Source of the DNA: Ornithinimicrobium faecis
GTDB lineage: Bacteria; Actinomycetota; Actinomycetes; Actinomycetales; Dermatophilaceae
Direction: 5' to 3'
Length of the DNA: 64,000 nt
Assembly: GCF_023923225.1 (NCBI RefSeq)
Contig: NZ_CP099489.1
Span: 558,001 to 622,000, forward strand
Shown: positions 20,668 to 28,315 of the stretch, one piece after another
How positions within the stretch are numbered: position 1 is the first letter of the stretch
Layout: each line of letters opens with the position of its first letter
The notes under the pieces: model-generated
The model's database searches: none
What the model was told of the DNA's origin: nothing
What the model saw: the letters and a program-made list of their open reading frames with translations, nothing else
Translations under genes and position numbers: made by a program

Positions 20668-21678
20668 ATGAAACGGCGGATCGTCGCACTCGGCACGGTG
20701 GTGGCGTTGGGGTTCGGCCTCAGCGCCTGTGGTGGAGGGGGCGCGGGCAGTGATGTGATCATCCTGCGAGTTGCGCTGAACCAAACCGAGACGCACCCCT
20801 CCTACGTGGCGCTGTCCAACTACAGCGACCGGCTCGAGGAGCAGACCGACGGGCGGATGCGCCTGGACATCTTCCCCAACGAGACACTCGGCGCCCAGGC
20901 CGAGGTGCTGCAGCTGCTCAGCGACAACATCATCGACCTGGGGATCATCTCCGGCTCCCAGATGGAGAACCTGAGCGGGGACTTCCTGGTGCTCAACATG
21001 CCGGGTGTCTTCGACTCCGTCGAGCACCAGATGCCGGTCGTTCACGACCCGGAGATCGTCGGGGAGCTCTACACCTCCCTGGAGGACAGCAACGACATCA
21101 CGGTCATGGGCGGGTTCACCCAGGGATCGCGCCACATCTACACCAAGAACAAGGTGACCTCGCTCGCCGACCTGGATGGCGTGAAGATCCGGGTCCAGGA
21201 GAGCGAGCTCAACCTGGCGATGATCCGGGCACTGGGAGGCTCACCAACCCCGATGGCCTTCGGTGAGGTCTACACCGCGCTGCAGTCGGGCGTGCTGGAC
21301 GGCGCGGAGAACAACGAGGTCTCCTACTTCACGCAGAAGCACTTCGAGGTGGCGCCCTTCTTCACCAACTCCAACCACCTGGTGGGGCTGGACTACATGG
21401 TTGCGAGCACCGAGATGCTCGAGGGTCTGGCCCCCGAGGACCGCCAGTTACTCGAGGACGAGTGGATCAACACCTACGAGGACCACATCCAGCTGTGGGA
21501 CGAGGCCACCCAGGAGGCCATCGAGGGTGCGCAGGCCGGTGGGGCCGAGTGGGTCGAGATCGACCAGGAGGAGGTCCGGGCGGCCCTCGAGCCGTTGGCC
21601 GACGAGTTCCTCACCACGCCCACTCAACGACAGCTCTACGACAAGATCCGCGCCGCGGCGCCAGGGCAGGAGGACTGA
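20668..21678 (+). CDS. dctP: TRAP transporter substrate-binding lipoprotein (DctP family)
   Basis: 336 residues from the ATG at 20668, preceded by GAGGAAGGA. The lipoprotein signal (MKRRIVALGTVVALGFGLSACG) has Cys21. The DctP fold is shown by LRVALNQTETHPSYVALSNYSDRLEEQ, the SSSS-type segment GVKIRVQESELNLAMIRALG and the ligand-loop motif TALQSGVLDGAENNEVSY. The DGAENN sequence is common among sugar-acid binding TRAP proteins, which fits the neighbouring hexuronate genes, although the ligand is inferred. It acts outside the membrane, delivering solute to DctQM. It is the first gene of a three-gene operon. Confidence 0.93.
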   Translation: MKRRIVALGTVVALGFGLSACGGGGAGSDVIILRVALNQTETHPSYVALSNYSDRLEEQTDGRMRLDIFPNETLGAQAEVLQLLSDNIIDLGIISGSQMENLSGDFLVLNMPGVFDSVEHQMPVVHDPEIVGELYTSLEDSNDITVMGGFTQGSRHIYTKNKVTSLADLDGVKIRVQESELNLAMIRALGGSPTPMAFGEVYTALQSGVLDGAENNEVSYFTQKHFEVAPFFTNSNHLVGLDYMVASTEMLEGLAPEDRQLLEDEWINTYEDHIQLWDEATQEAIEGAQAGGAEWVEIDQEEVRAALEPLADEFLTTPTQRQLYDKIRAAAPGQED

Positions 21679-21679
21679 C

Positions 21680-22186
21680 GTGGAACCCATCAAGAAGGGA
21701 CTCGATCGGGTGCTGCAGGGCGCCTCGGTCGTGCTGTTCGCGCTGTTGGTGGTGGTTGTCGTCTGGCAGGTCTTCACCCGTCAGGTGCTCAACTCACCCA
21801 GTGCCTGGACCGAGGAGTTGGCCCGCTACACGTTCGTGTGGGTGGGGCTGTTCGCGACCGCCCTCGTCTTCTCTGAGCGAGGGCACATCGCGGTCGACTT
21901 TGTGGTCACGAAGTTCTCGACGAAACCGCGCAAGGTCGTGGCCGTCGTCGTGCAGCTGGCGATCATCTTCTTTGCCCTCGCTGTCCTGGTCTATGGCGGC
22001 GTCCGCGCCTCGAACGGCGCCTGGAACCAGTCGCTGAGCGCCCTGCCGACCCAGGTCGGCGTGATGTATCTGGCGATGCCGATCACCGGCGTGCTGATCA
22101 CGTTCTACGCGATCTACCACCTCCAAGCCGTCCTGCGGGGCGCCGAGGAAGCCATCGACACCGACCAAGACCCCCAGATGGTGTGA
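21680..22186 (+). CDS. dctQ: TRAP transporter small permease (DctQ)
   Basis: 168 residues from a GTG one base after the dctP stop (VEPIKKGLDRVLQGASVVLFA). Four membrane helices are visible. The family motif WQVFTRQVLNSPSAWTEELARYTFVWVGLFATALVF is complete. It forms the membrane complex with DctM. The C-terminus is a short acidic tail. The upstream part of the longer open frame is a shadow of dctP. Confidence 0.93.
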   Translation: MEPIKKGLDRVLQGASVVLFALLVVVVVWQVFTRQVLNSPSAWTEELARYTFVWVGLFATALVFSERGHIAVDFVVTKFSTKPRKVVAVVVQLAIIFFALAVLVYGGVRASNGAWNQSLSALPTQVGVMYLAMPITGVLITFYAIYHLQAVLRGAEEAIDTDQDPQMV

Positions 22187-22189
22187 CCC

Positions 22190-23500
22190 ATGGACCCCAT
22201 CGCTCTCGCAGCCACCGTTCTGGTCGGCACGATCGTCCTCGGCATCATCTTCTCGGTGCCGATCGCCGTCAGCATCGGTCTCGGCACGTTCTTCGCAGCG
22301 GTCGTGCTCCTCGACTTTGAGAAGGCCGCGCTGGTCTCCAGCCAACGATTGTTCACCGGCATCAACTCCTTCACCCTGTTGGCGATTCCGTTCTTCGTGC
22401 TCGCCGGCGTCCTGATGAACACTGGCGGCATCGCCGGCAGGCTCATCGACGCCGCCAAGGTCATGGTGGGCAAGACGCCAGCCAGCCTGGCCAACACCAA
22501 CGTCGTGGCCAACGCGATGTTCGGCGCCGTCAGCGGCGCGGCGGTCGCTGCCGCAGCAGCCATCGGCACGGTGATGACACCGCGGATGAAGGAGGACGGT
22601 TACGACCCGAAGTGGTCGGCAGCGGTCAACGTCGCGTCTGCCCCCGCAGGCATGCTCATCCCGCCGAGCAACACCTTCATCGTCTACTCACTGGTCAGTG
22701 GTGCCTCCATCTCCGCGCTGTTCATGGCCGGCATCATCCCGGGCCTGATCTGGGCTGGCGCCTGCATCCTCGTGGTGATGCTGACCTACAAGAAGTACAG
22801 CACCCCCCAGGAGACGGCGTCGGTCTCGTTCAAGGACTCGATGCTGGTGATCTGGCGGGCCGTGCCCTCGCTGCTGATGATCATCATCGTGATCGGCGGC
22901 ATCGTCGGTGGCATCTTCACCGCCACCGAGTCCTCGGCCATCGCGGTCGTCTACTGCCTGGTCCTGGGCTTCATCTATCGCACCATCAAGTGGTCCGACC
23001 TGCCCAAGGCCCTGCTGGATGCCGCCCGCACGACGGCCATCATCATGCTGCTGGTCGGTGTCTCGACGGCACTGTCGTTCGTGATGTCCTTCTCGCACAT
23101 CCCCGACGCGGTCTCCGACGGGCTGCTCGGCCTGACCGACAGCCCACAGATCATCTTGTTCCTGATGATGATCATCCTGCTGATGGTCGGCACCTTCATG
23201 GACCCGACCCCGGCCATCCTGATCTTCACACCGATCTTCCTGCCGATCGTCACGACCTTCGACATGAGCCCGGTGCACTTCGGCACGATGATCGTCTATG
23301 CGCTGTCCATCGGCGTGATCACCCCGCCCGTCGGCAACGTGCTCTTCGTCGGAGCGCGGGTCGCCGGGATGGGCATCGAGCCAGTCGTCGGCAAGCTGAT
23401 CTGGTTCTTGCTGGCCCTGGTTGGCGGACTCCTGCTGGTGATCTATATCGAGCCGCTCTCGCTGTGGATCCCGAACATGCTCGGGTTGATCGCCGAGTAG
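22190..23500 (+). CDS. dctM: TRAP transporter large permease (DctM)
   Basis: 436 residues, about twelve membrane helices, starting 3 bp after dctQ. Family motifs include SFTLLAIPFFVLAGVLMNTGGIAGRLID, MFGAVSGAAVAAAAAIGTVMTPRM and the C-terminal FGTMIVYALSIGVITPPVGNVLFVG. It is the sodium-coupled translocating subunit. No terminator follows; instead a short 32-bp repeat array separates it from the convergent larB gene. Its genomic position suggests uptake of a hexuronate or aldonate. Confidence 0.95.
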   Translation: MDPIALAATVLVGTIVLGIIFSVPIAVSIGLGTFFAAVVLLDFEKAALVSSQRLFTGINSFTLLAIPFFVLAGVLMNTGGIAGRLIDAAKVMVGKTPASLANTNVVANAMFGAVSGAAVAAAAAIGTVMTPRMKEDGYDPKWSAAVNVASAPAGMLIPPSNTFIVYSLVSGASISALFMAGIIPGLIWAGACILVVMLTYKKYSTPQETASVSFKDSMLVIWRAVPSLLMIIIVIGGIVGGIFTATESSAIAVVYCLVLGFIYRTIKWSDLPKALLDAARTTAIIMLLVGVSTALSFVMSFSHIPDAVSDGLLGLTDSPQIILFLMMIILLMVGTFMDPTPAILIFTPIFLPIVTTFDMSPVHFGTMIVYALSIGVITPPVGNVLFVGARVAGMGIEPVVGKLIWFLLALVGGLLLVIYIEPLSLWIPNMLGLIAE

Positions 23501-23514
23501 CGAGATCTTGCCCC

Positions 23515-23556
23515 ACCGAGCGCGTGGGCGCCTGAGTCTTCCCCCCACCGAGCGCG
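23515..23556. repeat. Two-copy 32-bp periodic repeat between dctM and larB
   Basis: ACCGAGCGCG cores at 23515 and 23547 are exactly 32 bp apart. The first unit continues TGGGCGCCTGAG, identical to a unit of the large array at 5631-5652 (inverse orientation). It fills the short gap between the convergent dctM and larB stops. Confidence 0.85.
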
Positions 23557-23594
23557 CCGTATGCCGTGGGGCCGGCGATCGTGGTCGGGTCCGG

Positions 23595-24371
23595 TCAGCC
23601 GGTGGCCGCGATCTGGGCCGCCATGTGCCCAGCGCCATAGCCGTTGTCGATGTTGACGACGGCCACGCCGGGAGAGCAGGCGTTGAGCATCGACAGCAGT
23701 GGTGCCAGGCCCTCGAACGCTGCGCCATAGCCGACCGACGTGGGCACCCCGATGACCGGGGCCGATGCGAGCCCTGCGACCACGCTGGCCAGCGCGCCAT
23801 CCATGCCGGCCACGACCACGATGGCCGAGGCAGCAGCGATCTGGTCGACCCGGGCCAGGATCCGGTGCAGTCCCGCGACGCCCACATCGACCACGAGCTC
23901 GGTCGGGCGCCCGAGATGCTGCGCCGTCAGCCACGCCTCACGGGCGACGGGGATGTCGGCCGTCCCGGCACAGAGCACCAGGACCGTGCCGCCGCTCGGC
24001 TCCGGCACGGGCCCCGGCCAGGCAACCATCCGCGCCACTGGGTCGTGGATGGCTCCGGTGAGCTCACGGCATACGGCCTCTGCCTGCTCCGCCGTGGCAC
24101 GGGTGAAGAGGATCGTGCCCAACGCCTCCGGGTCGTCCGCGCCGCGCTCGCCGACCGCGCGCGCGATCGCGACCAGGTGGTCCATCGTCTTGCCCTCGCA
24201 CAGGACGGCCTCGGGATAGCCGCGACGCGCGGCCCGGCCGAAATCGAACTCGGCGATGCCCTCGAGACTGTCATCCGACGCGCTCGGTGGGGCCGATTCC
24301 CGCAACACGACGCGCTCGGTCAGGTCTGTGGGCGCCACACCGTGCGCTCGGTCGGGGTGGGGGTCAGCCAC
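23595..24371 (-). CDS. larB: Nickel-pincer cofactor biosynthesis carboxylase LarB
   Basis: LarB carboxylates and hydrolyses nicotinate adenine dinucleotide to give the dicarboxylate precursor of the nickel-pincer nucleotide. The body is diagnostic: RRGYPEAVLCEGKT, VLCAGTADIPVAREA, AGMDGALASVVAGL, VIGVPTSVGYGAAF and MLNACSPGVAVVNIDNGYGAG. The Cys of LNAC is the likely covalent catalytic residue. The start is uncertain. A GTG at 24371 overlaps the larE stop by 8 bp and gives 258 residues, the family size; GTGs at 24338 and 24308 are alternatives. All candidates fall in a 32-bp repeat array that replaces the usual N-terminal helical segment. It is the last gene of the gnd-larE-larB operon. Confidence 0.9.
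   Translation of the reverse strand: MADPHPDRAHGVAPTDLTERVVLRESAPPSASDDSLEGIAEFDFGRAARRGYPEAVLCEGKTMDHLVAIARAVGERGADDPEALGTILFTRATAEQAEAVCRELTGAIHDPVARMVAWPGPVPEPSGGTVLVLCAGTADIPVAREAWLTAQHLGRPTELVVDVGVAGLHRILARVDQIAAASAIVVVAGMDGALASVVAGLASAPVIGVPTSVGYGAAFEGLAPLLSMLNACSPGVAVVNIDNGYGAGHMAAQIAATG
24279..24352. repeat. Three-copy 32-bp periodic repeat at the larB 5' end
   Basis: Inverted cores (YGCGCTCGGT) at 24279, 24311 and 24343 are exactly 32 bp apart. The units match the array at 5455-5748. They lie between the larE stop and the conserved part of larB. Because 32 is not a multiple of three, the array cannot encode a repeated peptide in one frame. Confidence 0.88.
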
Positions 24372-25293
24372 GAGTGACCAGGGGCATGGTGAAGGCACCG
24401 GACTGGATGCCGACCAGGTCCAGGGCCACGAACCGGAAACCAGCAGCCTGCACGCCCTCGACCAGCGCGGCACGCACCTGCGGGTCGGCGGCGCGGGCCA
24501 GCTCGTGGTCGGTCAGCTCCAGCCGGGCGACGTCGTCGTGATGGCGCACCCGGCAGTCCGAGAAGCCCAGCGCCCGCACGGCAGCCTCGGCCCGATCGAT
24601 CTGGGTCAACTTCTCGGGGGTGACCTCCTTGAAGTGCGGGATGCGCGAGGCCAGGCACGGCGCCGCCGGCTTGTCCGCGTTGGGCAGCCCCAGGGCGGCC
24701 GCCACGGCCCGCACGTCGGCCTTGGTCAGCCCCGCGTCGGCCAGCGGCCGCAGCACTAGGTGCTCGGTCGCGGCCCGGGCACCGGGACGGTCCGGACGGA
24801 TGGCGTCGTCGGCGTTCTCGCCATAACTCACCGCCGCCAGCCCGTGCGCGGCCACGACGTCGTCACCGATGCGCGCAAACAGCTCGTCCTTGCAGTGGAA
24901 GCACCGGTCCGGACCGTTGGCGCGATAGGCCTCCGACGACCCCTCATCCGTGGCCACCTCGACGACACCGACCCCGATCTGGCTGGCGATGTCGTGGGCG
25001 GCCGCCCGCTCGGCGGTGGCCAGGCTCGGGGAGATGCCGAGTATGCCGACAGTCCGGTCCGCGCCCAGCTCACGAACGGCGACGGCCAGGAGGGTGGTGG
25101 AGTCCACGCCGCCGGAGTAGGCCACGCCCAACCGGCCCTCGCCGGGCAGGTGCTCGGCCACGCGGGCGATCAGCGCGGCGACCTCGGGGGAGACGTCCTG
25201 GTGGGCGTCGACCCGATCGGCGATCTGCAGGGGAGGGCCGCTCGCGCCCTGGGTCACCGCGACGACGGGGAGGAGTTGGGGCACCTGCGTCAC
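24364..25293 (-). CDS. larE: ATP-dependent sacrificial sulfur transferase LarE
   Basis: 309 residues from a GTG at 25293, one base after the gnd stop and 7 bp after a GGAG. The PP-loop ATPase motif is VAYSGGVDSTTLLAVAV (about residues 57-73). RCFHCKDELF (130-139) and KPAAPCLASRIPHF follow. Cys213 in the PCLASR motif corresponds to the cysteine that donates its sulfur and becomes dehydroalanine in the single-Cys LarE type. It adds the two sulfurs of the nickel-pincer nucleotide to the LarB product. Translation is probably coupled to gnd upstream and larB downstream. Confidence 0.93.
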   Translation of the reverse strand: MTQVPQLLPVVAVTQGASGPPLQIADRVDAHQDVSPEVAALIARVAEHLPGEGRLGVAYSGGVDSTTLLAVAVRELGADRTVGILGISPSLATAERAAAHDIASQIGVGVVEVATDEGSSEAYRANGPDRCFHCKDELFARIGDDVVAAHGLAAVSYGENADDAIRPDRPGARAATEHLVLRPLADAGLTKADVRAVAAALGLPNADKPAAPCLASRIPHFKEVTPEKLTQIDRAEAAVRALGFSDCRVRHHDDVARLELTDHELARAADPQVRAALVEGVQAAGFRFVALDLVGIQSGAFTMPLVTRG

Positions 25294-25294
25294 T

Positions 25295-26728
25295 CTAGAT
25301 CTCCACCTCACTGCGGTCACCGGACCACAGGGTGTGGAAGGTGCCGGGCTTGTCGATGCGCTGATAGGTGTGGGCGCCGAAGAAGTCGCGCAGCCCCTGC
25401 ACCAGGGACGCCGGCAGCCGCTCCGAGCGCACGGTGTCGTAGTAGGCCAGCGCGGCCGAGAAGCCGGGCGCGGGCACCCCGGCGCCCGTCGCGACCGCGA
25501 CGACGTGCCGCCAGGCGTCCTGGGAGTTGCCCAGGTCGGCGGCCACGCTGGGGGCGGCGAGGAGGGTGGCCAGGTTCGCCCCGGCATACTCCTGGCGGAT
25601 CCGCTCCAGCAGTTTGGCGCGGATGATGCAGCCGCCCCGCCAGATGCGGGCCACCTCGGAGATGTTGACGTCCCAGCCGTATTGCGCACTGGCAGTGCGG
25701 ATCTGGTCCAGTCCCTGGGCGTAGGCGACGACCTTGGAGGACCACAGTGCCGCGCGCACCGCGTCCACGAGCGCCGTGCGGTCGTCCACCGAGATCGTGC
25801 GGTCCGGGCCGGTCAGACCCTGCGAGGCCTCGCGCAGGGCGCTGTGACCCGAGGTGGAGCGGGCGAAGACCGACTCGGCGATGGTGTTGACCGGCACGCC
25901 CAGCTCGAGGGCGATCTGCACGGTCCAGCGTCCGGTGCCCTTCTGCTCGGCCTGGTCCATGATGACCTCGACCAGGGGCGTGCCATCCACCTCCTGGTCG
26001 AGCACCTCGGAGGTGATCTCGATCAGGTAGGAGTCCAGGTCGCCGATGTTCCACTGCCGGAAGACGTCGGAGATCTCGCGGGCGGTCATCCCGGCCGCGG
26101 TGAGGATGTCGTAGGCCTCGGCGATGAACTGCATGTCGGCATACTCGATGCCGTTGTGCACCATCTTCACGAAGTGGCCGGCGCCGTCGGTGCCCATGTA
26201 GGCGCAGCACGGCTCGCCGTCGACCTTGGCGGAGATGTCCTCCAGCAGCGGGCCGAGGGCGGCATAGGACTCGGGGCTGCCGCCGGGCATGATGCTCGGG
26301 CCGAGCAGCGCGCCCTCCTCACCGCCGGAGATGCCAGCACCCACGAAGTGCAGCCCGACCTCACGCAGAGCGGCCTCACGCCGGCGGGTGTCTTCGTAGT
26401 GCGCGTTGCCGCCGTCCACCACGATGTCGTCCTGCTCCAGCAGCGGGATCAGCTGCTCGATGACGGCGTCGGTGCCCGCGCCGGCCTGGACCATGATGAT
26501 GACCTTGCGCGGCCGCTCCAGCGCCGCGACGAACTCCTCGAGCGTCGGCGCGGCCACGAAGGTGCCGTCCTGGCCGAAGTCGGCGCTGAACGTCTCCGTC
26601 TTGGCGACGGTGCGGTTGTAGACCGCCACGGTGTGGCCACGGGAGGCGAAGTTGCGGGCCAGGTTGCTGCCCATCACCGCCAGTCCGATGACGCCAACCT
26701 GGGCGAGCGGGGTGTCTGCAGCGGCCAT
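25295..26728 (-). CDS. gnd: 6-phosphogluconate dehydrogenase, decarboxylating
   Basis: 477 residues from the ATG at 26728 (MAAADTPLAQVGVIGLAVMGSNLARN), with AGGAGGG 5 bp upstream. The length is that of the long (E. coli type) enzyme. Motifs include the Rossmann GLAVMGSNLARNFASRGH, VDGGNAHYEDTRRR, the substrate/catalytic segments FVGAGISGGEEGALLGPSIMPGG and GHFVKMVHNGIEYADMQ, and C-terminal SARYGWD-like AQYGWDVNI. It converts 6-phosphogluconate to ribulose-5-phosphate and CO2. It leads an operon with larE and larB and is divergent from uxaC. This placement ties it to sugar-acid catabolism rather than only to housekeeping pentose phosphate flux. Confidence 0.95.
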   Translation of the reverse strand: MAAADTPLAQVGVIGLAVMGSNLARNFASRGHTVAVYNRTVAKTETFSADFGQDGTFVAAPTLEEFVAALERPRKVIIMVQAGAGTDAVIEQLIPLLEQDDIVVDGGNAHYEDTRRREAALREVGLHFVGAGISGGEEGALLGPSIMPGGSPESYAALGPLLEDISAKVDGEPCCAYMGTDGAGHFVKMVHNGIEYADMQFIAEAYDILTAAGMTAREISDVFRQWNIGDLDSYLIEITSEVLDQEVDGTPLVEVIMDQAEQKGTGRWTVQIALELGVPVNTIAESVFARSTSGHSALREASQGLTGPDRTISVDDRTALVDAVRAALWSSKVVAYAQGLDQIRTASAQYGWDVNISEVARIWRGGCIIRAKLLERIRQEYAGANLATLLAAPSVAADLGNSQDAWRHVVAVATGAGVPAPGFSAALAYYDTVRSERLPASLVQGLRDFFGAHTYQRIDKPGTFHTLWSGDRSEVEI

Positions 26729-26889
26729 CGGGCCCTCCTGGGTGTGCGGTGCTGGTCCTAGGAGGCCACTCTGGCCGGGTTCGGACCACAAGGCAAGGAG
26801 GCTACGACGCAGCCCTCGCGGTCACAACGGGTTGCCACCAGTTGCCCCTCGCCCTAGAACTCCCGCGCGTTATCGGGTTGGATTGCGTC
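26729..26889. promoter_or_regulatory. Shared divergent promoter region, gnd-larEB and uxaC-larA operons
   Basis: 161 bp without a gene between the two divergent starts. It carries the gnd ribosome binding site, a direct repeat GTTGCC-ACCA-GTTGCC at about 26832-26847 and an AT-richer stretch before uxaC, which has no obvious Shine-Dalgarno. No regulator gene is adjacent, so control must act in trans. Coordinated expression of both operons is inferred from the shared region. Confidence 0.5.
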
Positions 26890-28302
26890 ATGTCGCCCAC
26901 AGCCCAGTTGCACCCGGACCGGCTCCTTCCCGGCGACCCCGGCACGCGGGGCATCGCCAGAGACCTGTATGCGTCGGTGAAGGGCCTGCCGATCATCAGC
27001 CCGCACGGCCACGTGCCGCCGGAGTGGCTGGCCAAGGACACCCCGTTCACGGACCCCACCTCGCTGTTGCTGTCCCCGGACCACTACATCTTCCGGATGC
27101 TGCACGCGGCCGGGGTGCCGCTGGCCGAGCTGGGCGTGGGTGGCGCCGAGCTCGATGAGGCCGGTGCCCGCCGTGCGTGGGAGCACCTGTGCCGGCACTG
27201 GGACCTGTTCCTGGGCACGCCCGTGCGCTATTGGCTCGAGGACGAGCTGGTCGGCATCTTTGGTGTCACCGAGCCGCTCTCGGAGCAGACCGCGCAGTCC
27301 AGCTATGACCGGATCGCCGAGGTCATCGCGGGGGAGGACTTCCGGCCGCGGGCGCTGATGGACCGCTTCGGCATATCAGTGCTGGCCACCACCGACGACC
27401 CGTGCGACGACCTGTCCCACCATGCCGCCCTCGCCGCCGACGACTCCTTTGGCCCCCGGGTGATGCCGACCTTCCGGCCCGACAAGTATCTCGAGCCCGG
27501 CAGGTCGGACTTCGCGGACCTGGTCGCCCGACTTGGCGAGGTCTCGGGGGAGGACACGGCGTCGTATGCGGGATATGTCCGCGCTCTGGAGAACCGGCGC
27601 CGCTATTTCGTCGAGCACGGCGCGGTCTCCAGCGACCACAGCCATGCCGACGTCGTGACCCTGACCCTGGAGGAGTCCGAGGCCAGCCGCATCTACACCG
27701 CGGCGCTCGCGGGCACCGCGACGCAGGAGGAGTCCACGGCCCTGCGGCGGCACATGCTGGTCGAGATGGCCCGGATGGCCACCGAGGACGGCCTGGTGAT
27801 GACGCTGCACCCGGGGTCGTTCCGAAACCATCACCAGCCAACGCTGGACGCGCACGGACCGGACTCCGGTCACGACATCCCGATCCAGGTGGAGTTCACC
27901 CGCGGTCTGCGCGAGCTGCTGGGCCGCTTCGGCACCGCGGACGGCTTCCAGCTGGTGCTCTTCACCCTCGACGAGACCGTCTTCAGCCGGGAGATCGCGC
28001 CGTTGGCCGGGTTCTATCCGAGCGTGTTTGCCGGTGCCCCCTGGTGGTTCCTCGACGCTCCCGAGGCGATCGGCCGCTATCGCTCGGCCGTGACCGACAC
28101 GATCGGCTTCTATCGCACGTCCGGCTTCATCGACGACACCCGGGCGTTCTGCTCGATCCCGGCACGGCACGACATGTCGCGCCGTCTGGACAGCGCCTTC
28201 CTGGCCCGGCTGGTCGCCGACCACCGGCTGCGCGAGGAGGATGCCCACCGGATCGCGACCGACCTGGTCACCAGGGTCCCGAGCACCGCGTTCAAACTCT
28301 GA
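26890..28302 (+). CDS. uxaC: Glucuronate (uronate) isomerase
   Basis: 470 residues from the ATG at 26890, exactly the length of the E. coli enzyme. Metal-dependent amidohydrolase-like signatures are present: ISPHGHVPPEWLA (metal-binding His pair) and TTDDPCDDLSHH. VMPTFRPDKY, SDHSHADVV and a C-terminal GAPWWFLDAPEAIGRYR with FIDDTRAFCSIPARHD follow. It isomerises D-glucuronate to D-fructuronate (or galacturonate to tagaturonate). It leads the rightward catabolic operon; uxuB follows 13 bp later. Confidence 0.95.
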   Translation: MSPTAQLHPDRLLPGDPGTRGIARDLYASVKGLPIISPHGHVPPEWLAKDTPFTDPTSLLLSPDHYIFRMLHAAGVPLAELGVGGAELDEAGARRAWEHLCRHWDLFLGTPVRYWLEDELVGIFGVTEPLSEQTAQSSYDRIAEVIAGEDFRPRALMDRFGISVLATTDDPCDDLSHHAALAADDSFGPRVMPTFRPDKYLEPGRSDFADLVARLGEVSGEDTASYAGYVRALENRRRYFVEHGAVSSDHSHADVVTLTLEESEASRIYTAALAGTATQEESTALRRHMLVEMARMATEDGLVMTLHPGSFRNHHQPTLDAHGPDSGHDIPIQVEFTRGLRELLGRFGTADGFQLVLFTLDETVFSREIAPLAGFYPSVFAGAPWWFLDAPEAIGRYRSAVTDTIGFYRTSGFIDDTRAFCSIPARHDMSRRLDSAFLARLVADHRLREEDAHRIATDLVTRVPSTAFKL

Positions 28303-28315
28303 GAGGGAGGACACC

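Noticed and set aside
20668-23500. C4-dicarboxylate uptake as the function of the TRAP system
   Set aside because: Family name alone suggests it, but most TRAP systems transport sugar acids, and the neighbours are hexuronate genes; kept only as an alternative.
24372-24473. Larger larB start at 24473
   Set aside because: It lies inside larE in another frame and would add residues without similarity to LarB.
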